Shown here: in pieces, positions 59,298-64,000 of the stretch
Layout of the letters: the number at the start of each line of letters is the position of its first letter
Numbering within the stretch: the first letter of the stretch is position 1
NCBI RefSeq assembly: GCF_023715465.1
Contig: NZ_JAMBOE010000002.1
Span: 205,104-269,103, forward strand
Reading direction: 5' to 3'
Source of the DNA: Paenibacillus macerans
GTDB taxonomy: Bacteria > Bacillota > Bacilli > Paenibacillales > Paenibacillaceae
Length of the DNA stretch: 64,000 bases
The notes under the pieces: generated by a model
Databases searched by the model: none
Told to the model about the DNA's origin: nothing
Seen by the model: only the letters and a program-made list of their open reading frames with translations
Translations under genes and position numbers: made by a program

Positions 59298-60476
59298 TTA
59301 ATTGCTGATACTGGACGTTTCTGCCGCCGAACCCGCCTTGTCATGGTAGAGCATCCAGAGAACGAGGATCACACTGGCCAGCGCCACCTGCGACAACAGC
59401 ATAAATCCAATCGAATACTGTCCGGTTACGGAATGGATGTAAGACAACAGCAGAGGCGGGAAAAATCCGCCAAGTCCGCCCATCATCGAGACGATCCCGT
59501 TGACGATGCCGGCCTGCTTGTTGAAATATTGCGGCACCAGCTTAAAGATCACTCCATTCCCGCACCCCGCGGCGATCGCGATAACGAGGCAACCGACCGT
59601 ATATAAGGTAAACGTCGGCGAGAAGGCCAACACGATCGCGGCCAACGTAAAGGCCGTAAAGACGCCGACCAGCAGATACAGCGCGTTAAAGCGGTCCGCC
59701 AGCCAGCCGCCAATCGGGCGCATGAACGTAGCGAGCGCGATGAAGCCGGCCGTCCGCATCCCTGCGTCAACTTTGTCGAGGCCAAAGTTCGTGACGAGGA
59801 AATTGGGCAAATACACGGTAAAAGCGACAAACGAGCCAAACGTAATAAAATAGAGCAGCGAAAACAGCCACAGCTTTTCATTTTTGTACACGCCTTTGAT
59901 TTGTTCCTTTAACGACGTTTTCACTTTGACTTCCTTACGGTCGCCCAGGAGAAAATTCAGAGCCGCAAACACCAGCAGCACAACCAGATACAGCTTTACG
60001 GTCATCGTCCAGCCGATTTGCGTAGCGATAACGGGCGCCGAAAAAGAGGTGACGGCCGTCCCCAAATTCCCTAATCCGTATATGCCGTTCACCAGGCCAT
60101 GGCGTTCTTTAGGGTAGTATTTCGGAATCGACGTGACGCCGACGGAAAATACGGCGCCGCCGATCCCGAGGAACAATCCGCCAATGATCAGATCCACGTA
60201 TGACTTCGCTTCGCTGATGTAATACACCGGAAACAGCAATAAAATGAAGCTGATCAAAAAGACGATCCGGGCCCCAAAGATGTTCGTGTAATAACCGATG
60301 GGTATTCGAAGTACCGAACCGAGCACGACCGGAATGGCCGTGATAATCGCCACCTTGTCGGGCGGGATGTTGATGTCATCGCCCATAAACGACACGAGCG
60401 AAGAGATGATCACCCATACGGCAAAACCGACGATGAGATTTAACGTTTGCAGTGGTAATTGAACTTTTCTTATCAC
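59298..60476 (-). CDS. narK: NarK-family nitrate/nitrite transporter
   Basis: About 392 residues with 12 transmembrane segments. Nitrate-signature-like glycine helices are present: GLFLGIGGAVFSVGVTSIPKYYPKERHGLVNGIYGLGNLG and AIAAGCGNGVIFKLVPQYFNKQAGIVNGIVSMMGGLGGFFPP, with the substrate arginine in VVLGSVLRIPIGY. The start is probably the GTG at 60476, which follows AAAGGTG; an ATG at 60494 has no RBS. It moves nitrate in and/or nitrite out. It is read from its own promoter region downstream of the hemerythrin terminator. Confidence 0.9.
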   Translation of the reverse strand: MIRKVQLPLQTLNLIVGFAVWVIISSLVSFMGDDINIPPDKVAIITAIPVVLGSVLRIPIGYYTNIFGARIVFLISFILLLFPVYYISEAKSYVDLIIGGLFLGIGGAVFSVGVTSIPKYYPKERHGLVNGIYGLGNLGTAVTSFSAPVIATQIGWTMTVKLYLVVLLVFAALNFLLGDRKEVKVKTSLKEQIKGVYKNEKLWLFSLLYFITFGSFVAFTVYLPNFLVTNFGLDKVDAGMRTAGFIALATFMRPIGGWLADRFNALYLLVGVFTAFTLAAIVLAFSPTFTLYTVGCLVIAIAAGCGNGVIFKLVPQYFNKQAGIVNGIVSMMGGLGGFFPPLLLSYIHSVTGQYSIGFMLLSQVALASVILVLWMLYHDKAGSAAETSSISN

Positions 60477-60560
60477 ATAGATCACCTTTCCCATATTACT
60501 GAATGAACCATAATCAGATTCCCCACCCGTATCTTAGCGTATAAGTTCCACACGCCTGAA

Positions 60561-60574
60561 TAGGGATTTCCCCT
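60561..60574. promoter_or_regulatory. Candidate NreC binding site before narK
   Basis: TAGGGATTTCCCCT, matching the staphylococcal NreC pattern TAGGG-N4-CCCTA in 8 of 10 fixed positions. Its centre lies about 31 bases upstream of a TAAGAT box (60536-60531) on the minus strand, near -43, where an activator would act. The assignment is inference from the adjacent nreABC genes. Confidence 0.5.
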
Positions 60575-60614
60575 GATCCGCCCAAGAAACTCCCTTATGT
60601 AACCATTTCGACAC

Positions 60615-60651
60615 GAAAAAGCCCATAATCATCAATCGATGTTTATGGGCT
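60615..60651 (-). terminator. Terminator after the hemerythrin-like gene
   Basis: On the minus strand AGCCCATAA and TTATGGGCT form a 9-bp stem followed by TTTTCGTG. Confidence 0.8.
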
Positions 60652-60670
60652 GCTCATTTTTATATAGGGA

Positions 60671-61189
60671 CTATTCAACAATTAAGTTATACATTTCCCT
60701 ATACAACTGCGCTTGTTCGGCTGTGCGCATGACCTGTGCGGTCATCGGAAACAGCACCGTTTCTTCCTTAACGAAATGGACGGTCAAGATTTCAAAGGCT
60801 TCGCCCGCATCCCGCGAAAGAGCCTTCATTTGCTCAAGCGTGAACTCACCGTCGGAATAATGAAGGAAATGATCGATGTAGGCGAAGACTTCTTCATGCT
60901 CATTTTCGATCGAAACGATCGGACCTTGCTCATATCCAATATGTTGTCCCAACCTTGGAAAAAAATAGGCCTCTTCCTTCTGAAAATGTTTGCGCAGAGG
61001 CGCTTTGAAATCGTTCAGCAGCTTACGTAAACGGACTAACTCACCCTTGGCTTGCTCAGGCGTATACCGGTCATTCTGGAGCCCCAACACGATCGCGTGC
61101 CACTCGTTCATCAGATGCGTCAAATAGCGGTGCTCGTTTTCCAGGATGCGCATGGCGGGCGCTTCGCTTTGCAACGTTCCTTGTTCCAT
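60671..61189 (-). CDS. Hemerythrin-like di-iron protein
   Basis: 172 residues forming a four-helix bundle. Iron ligand candidates: His in LENEHRYLTHLM, His/Glu in RKHFQKEEAYFF, His/Glu in SIENEHEEVFAYIDHF and His/Glu in VHFVKEETVLFP. It resembles RIC/YtfE/DnrN proteins, which repair iron-sulfur clusters damaged by nitric oxide, but lacks their N-terminal domain. It sits 15 bases after nreC, so it is part of the nitrate operon and probably handles NO by-products. Confidence 0.82.
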   Translation of the reverse strand: MEQGTLQSEAPAMRILENEHRYLTHLMNEWHAIVLGLQNDRYTPEQAKGELVRLRKLLNDFKAPLRKHFQKEEAYFFPRLGQHIGYEQGPIVSIENEHEEVFAYIDHFLHYSDGEFTLEQMKALSRDAGEAFEILTVHFVKEETVLFPMTAQVMRTAEQAQLYREMYNLIVE

Positions 61190-61204
61190 GAAATCCAGCC
61201 TCCG

Positions 61205-61852
61205 TTAAAATTCCAGGAGCTTTTTTTTGAGCGCGTATTCCACCAGCTCCGGTCTTGTTTTCAGATTCAGCTTTTCCATCATTTTCGCTTTGTGGGCTTC
61301 CACGGTTTTGACGGAGATATGCAGCATTTCGGCAATCTCCTTATTCCCGTACCCTTTGGCGACGAGCGGCAAAATTTCGATTTCACGGGTCGATAGCAAC
61401 TGGTATGGACTGGCTTCATCAAGCTGTTGATTATGGGCGATGAACTCCCGGACAAGGGAGGTGGCAAGTTTGGGATGGATATAAACGCCGCCCTGATACA
61501 CCATACGAATAGCGGTGACAAGCTGCTCGTCCGGCGAATTTTTCAGCACATAGCCGCGCGCGCCGTTCTTAAGCACATGGAATAAATATTCCTCGTCGTC
61601 ATGCATCGTCAGAATGATGATCTTGGTTTCGGGAAAATCCTCGTTGATCTTGGCCGTGGCGATCAGGCCGCTTTCCCCGGGAGGCATGCTGAGGTCCATC
61701 AGCAGAATGTCGGGCCGGTGCTTGGCGACCATTTTGTACGCTTCCAGGCCATCCGCCGCCGTAGCCACGACTTCCATATCCTCTTGAAAATTGATGATCA
61801 TCGCAAACCCGCTTCTGACAACGGCATGATCATCCGCGATTAACACTTTCAC
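61205..61852 (-). CDS. nreC: Response regulator NreC (LuxR-type)
   Basis: 215 residues. Receiver domain ([15 protein letters not shown]; phospho-acceptor in [14 protein letters not shown]; Lys in [10 protein letters not shown]) and a LuxR helix-turn-helix at about 150-205 ([43 protein letters not shown]). With NreB and NreA it activates nitrate and nitrite reduction genes under low oxygen plus nitrate. Unlike NarL, it is controlled by an oxygen-labile cytoplasmic kinase. Confidence 0.9.
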   Translation of the reverse strand: MKVLIADDHAVVRSGFAMIINFQEDMEVVATAADGLEAYKMVAKHRPDILLMDLSMPPGESGLIATAKINEDFPETKIIILTMHDDEEYLFHVLKNGARGYVLKNSPDEQLVTAIRMVYQGGVYIHPKLATSLVREFIAHNQQLDEASPYQLLSTREIEILPLVAKGYGNKEIAEMLHISVKTVEAHKAKMMEKLNLKTRPELVEYALKKKLLEF

Positions 61853-61909
61853 TGCGCAATCCTCCCAGTCCTTGATGTATTCACTCCGCTTAACCTTTGC
61901 TACTACCCC

Positions 61910-62968
61910 TTACCGGGCTTCTCCGAGCGGAACCCTAAGTTGAACCGTTGTTCCTTTGCCCGGCTTCGACTCGACGGAAAGCTCGCCGCCCACGAGCTCC
62001 GTCCGCTCCTTCATTCCGTACAAACCAAGCCCGGTTCCTTTCGGATCGCGCGTATTGACGTTAAATCCATGGCCTTGGTCGGCGACGACCAGCTCCAAGG
62101 CATGCTCCGACGCAAACAGCCGGACGTCGATTTCGTCGACATCGGCATATTTTAAAGCGTTTAACACCGATTCCTGGCAAACCCGGTAAACGACCGTTTC
62201 AATTTCGCTGTTAAAGCGCCGGCCGCCCAGTTCCGCGTTAAAATGAACCAGCACGCCGTAATTTTTCTCAATCCATTTAAAGTGCGAACGAAAGGCGGCG
62301 TCCAGTCCGAGATCGTCCAGCGAGGCCGGCCGCAGCTCCACCGACAGGTTGCGGATTTGTTCCAGCAGCCTGGTCAAGGAAGCCTCGGTTTGCCGTATTT
62401 TCTGCAGGGCCTCATCCTGCACCTTGAAATATTTCAATACCCGCAGGTCGACCAGCGAGCTGATCAGTTCCTGAGCTACGCTGTCGTGCAGCTCGCGGGA
62501 AATCCGCTTGCGTTCGTCCTCCTGTGCTTTAATAATGCTTTTCGTCATCTTGTTGCGGTTGAGCGTCTGCTGCGTCATCCATTGATTCGTCAGATTGCGC
62601 AGCATCAACACCCGAATTCCCGATTCCGCATCAACGGTTTGAAAGCTGGCGGAGTATGGGACAACCTCTTTATTTTTGGTCTCCAAAAACAGCTGGAACG
62701 AGCTGAAATCCTTCTGTGTATCGGCGAGATAACAATTCAGGCATGACATCAGCTCATCTTCGCTCGTATAGCCCGCGCACGTGAAGCAAAACGAGTTGCT
62801 GTCCGGCTCGGCCGGCTGCTCCAGCACCCGGGGATCCAAGATGGCCTCGGCCTGCGGATTCATCGCTATCACCCGGTGCTGCTTATCGAAGAATACAATC
62901 GCATCCGAGCTGTGTTCATACAGGCTCATGAGCAAATCGAACGGAATATTCGCAGGCGGCCGGATCAC
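61910..62968 (-). CDS. nreB: Oxygen-sensing histidine kinase NreB
   Basis: 352 soluble residues. An N-terminal PAS domain holds four cysteines in the exact pattern CX2CX11CX2C (CFTC ... CLNC), which bind the oxygen-sensitive [4Fe-4S] cluster of NreB. HisKA_3 phospho-acceptor: ERKRISRELHDSVAQELISS; HATPase: VVADQGHGFNV and GTGLGLYGMKERTELVGG. Without oxygen the intact cluster turns the kinase on. It overlaps nreA by four bases. Confidence 0.92.
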   Translation of the reverse strand: MIRPPANIPFDLLMSLYEHSSDAIVFFDKQHRVIAMNPQAEAILDPRVLEQPAEPDSNSFCFTCAGYTSEDELMSCLNCYLADTQKDFSSFQLFLETKNKEVVPYSASFQTVDAESGIRVLMLRNLTNQWMTQQTLNRNKMTKSIIKAQEDERKRISRELHDSVAQELISSLVDLRVLKYFKVQDEALQKIRQTEASLTRLLEQIRNLSVELRPASLDDLGLDAAFRSHFKWIEKNYGVLVHFNAELGGRRFNSEIETVVYRVCQESVLNALKYADVDEIDVRLFASEHALELVVADQGHGFNVNTRDPKGTGLGLYGMKERTELVGGELSVESKPGKGTTVQLRVPLGEAR

Positions 62969-63432
62969 TGGGGAGTCAACTCCTTTACATCAAATTCGCC
63001 AAACTTACCGTGCAGCGCTTCATGCAAATGCCGAAACGCCTCGTCCGTCATGCGCCGTTCCCCGCGGTAGCCAACGAGCAGCACGCCTTCCACGCGATCC
63101 GCCAAATACAAGGGGATCGCCGCCAGGCTGGTCAGCCGCTCCGAAACGACGATCGGATAATTGAACAGATCCGGCGGATTCAATTCCTTGGCAACGCTGG
63201 AAACGAGCATGGGACTGCCGGTCTTAAAGACGATGCCGGCAATCCCTTTTCCCGATTGAAGGACGATGCGTTTATAGCGGTTGTTTAAATTACCCGATAC
63301 ATATTTCCAGGTGAGGACGAAATCGTTCACGGCCGATTCGGCGAAGGCGAGCGATACGAAATCGTAGCCCATTTGCTTTTTTAAGCGATCTATTTTTGCC
63401 TGGTACTGACTGGGGGAAGAATTCATATCCAC
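62965..63432 (-). CDS. nreA: Nitrate receptor NreA (GAF domain)
   Basis: 155 residues, a single GAF domain. Conserved NreA stretches include FVSLAFAESAVNDFVLTWKYVSGNLNNRYKRIVLQSGKGIAGIVFKTG and LAAIPLYLADRVEGVLLVGYR. NreA binds nitrate and releases its inhibition of NreB. Gene order narI-nreA-nreB-nreC matches Staphylococcus. Confidence 0.9.
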   Translation of the reverse strand: MDMNSSPSQYQAKIDRLKKQMGYDFVSLAFAESAVNDFVLTWKYVSGNLNNRYKRIVLQSGKGIAGIVFKTGSPMLVSSVAKELNPPDLFNYPIVVSERLTSLAAIPLYLADRVEGVLLVGYRGERRMTDEAFRHLHEALHGKFGEFDVKELTPQ

Positions 63433-63462
63433 GGCTCCCTAATTCTATTCCAACGATCCAGC

Positions 63463-64000
63463 TTAATGCTGACGATGCTTCCTATAAAGGATATAGCTTC
63501 TCCGGACATAATTCAAGGGTACGCTCCAGACGTGAACCAGACGGGTAAACGGCCATAGGGCAAAGATCAGGAAGCCCGCCAAAATGTGGATCTGAAACGA
63601 AACCGGAACATCCACCATGTAGGAAGCCTCCGGCCGGAAGATCACCAGGTTGCGGAACCAGATCGAAATCGTGTCCCGGTAATCGAACTCCGGCTGAACT
63701 TTGTTCGTTACCAGGGTGGAGAACATGCCCATAAATACGATAAACAACAGCAGCAAGTTAACGATCATATCCGAAGTCGAGCTTAAGCGGCGTACCGTTT
63801 TGGTCGTCAGGCGGCGCGCCGTCAAGAGCAGCATTCCGGCCAACGTGAAGACGCCGAAGAGCCCGCCGACATACATCGCGCCAATATGGTACAAATGATC
63901 GTTCACCCCGATGGCGTTCATCCACGATTTCGGAATACCCAGACCGGCGATATGGCCCATGATGACCGGAATAATGCCGACATGAAACAGCAGGCTGCCG
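63463..64000 (-). CDS. narI: Respiratory nitrate reductase gamma subunit NarI, C-terminal part (cut by window edge)
   Basis: About 178 C-terminal residues are seen; the N terminus lies beyond 64000. Heme b ligands fit E. coli NarI spacing: two His ten residues apart in LLFHVGIIPVIMGHIAGL and two His eighteen apart in FQIHILAGFLIFALWPFTRLVHVWS. At least three membrane helices remain in view. NarI passes electrons from menaquinol to NarGH. It is followed 30 bases later by nreA, so narGHJI presumably lie to the right. Confidence 0.92.
   Translation of the reverse strand, partial: GSLLFHVGIIPVIMGHIAGLGIPKSWMNAIGVNDHLYHIGAMYVGGLFGVFTLAGMLLLTARRLTTKTVRRLSSTSDMIVNLLLLFIVFMGMFSTLVTNKVQPEFDYRDTISIWFRNLVIFRPEASYMVDVPVSFQIHILAGFLIFALWPFTRLVHVWSVPLNYVRRSYILYRKHRQH

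Overview
The window looks like chromosome from a spore-forming Firmicute of the Paenibacillaceae, most likely Paenibacillus or a close relative. This rests on YesM/YesN-type two-component genes beside CUT1 sugar-type ABC transporters, LplBC-type permeases, ECF sigma factors paired with DUF4179-like anti-sigma factors, a DUF3231 coat-like protein, spore-sulfolactate genes (comA/comB, yitD/yitC type), a LysM/M14 endopeptidase and a narI-nreABC-narK nitrate-respiration block. Strong Gram-positive ribosome binding sites precede most genes. I found no rRNA, tRNA, CRISPR array, transposase or phage gene.

Layout. 1-9.1 kb (minus): nine-gene block for (hydroxy)proline or Pro-peptide use: XRE-cupin regulator, YesN/YesM-like two-component pair, lipoprotein plus two permeases, M24 peptidase, FAD D-amino-acid dehydrogenase and a proline-racemase-family enzyme cut by the left edge. 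9.2-14.4 kb: CPA2 cation/proton antiporter behind a promoter-hairpin leader, then a hypothetical protein, a YoaP-like acetyltransferase, a HAD hydrolase and a GH20 hexosaminidase. 14.5-20.3 kb: siroheme-dependent (alternative) heme pathway, ahbAB fusion-ahbD-ahbC, downstream of a 795-residue protein with two isoprenoid-synthase-like halves; a broken Ser/Thr kinase gene lies beside it. 20.9-23.5 kb: DUF3100 membrane pair with an M20 amidohydrolase. 23.8-31 kb: ribose-type ABC system, a 479-residue orphan protein, and a LacI regulator fused to a second sugar-binding domain, with palindromic operators.

31.2-33.9 kb: ECF sigma/anti-sigma operon with a secreted copy of the anti-sigma extracellular region. 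33.9-37.4 kb: LplABC-like oligosaccharide transporter. 37.9-43 kb: overlapping three-gene operon of TerB-N/TerB-C protein, BrxD-like (DUF2791) ATPase and Lhr-like helicase, the best candidate for an under-described (possibly defence) system. 43.4-50.5 kb: LysM/M14 endopeptidase, TrxB-like flavoprotein and a complete BceRS-BceAB antimicrobial-peptide module. 50.6-55.4 kb: bioB with a BirA operator, yitT-like gene, aldo/keto reductase and a second ECF sigma/anti-sigma pair. 55.5-59.2 kb: DUF3231 protein, comB, MFS transporter, comA. 59.3-64 kb: narK, hemerythrin-like protein, nreC, nreB, nreA and narI (cut by the right edge).

How it fits together: nitrate is sensed by NreA/NreB and relayed by NreC to nitrate reductase and NarK, and a candidate NreC box lies before narK. 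Nitrate reductase and cytochromes need heme, which the ahb operon could make without the usual Firmicute coproporphyrin route. Several intergenic regions carry palindromic repeats that the genes do not explain. All functions are assigned by reading motifs and order; no database search was possible.
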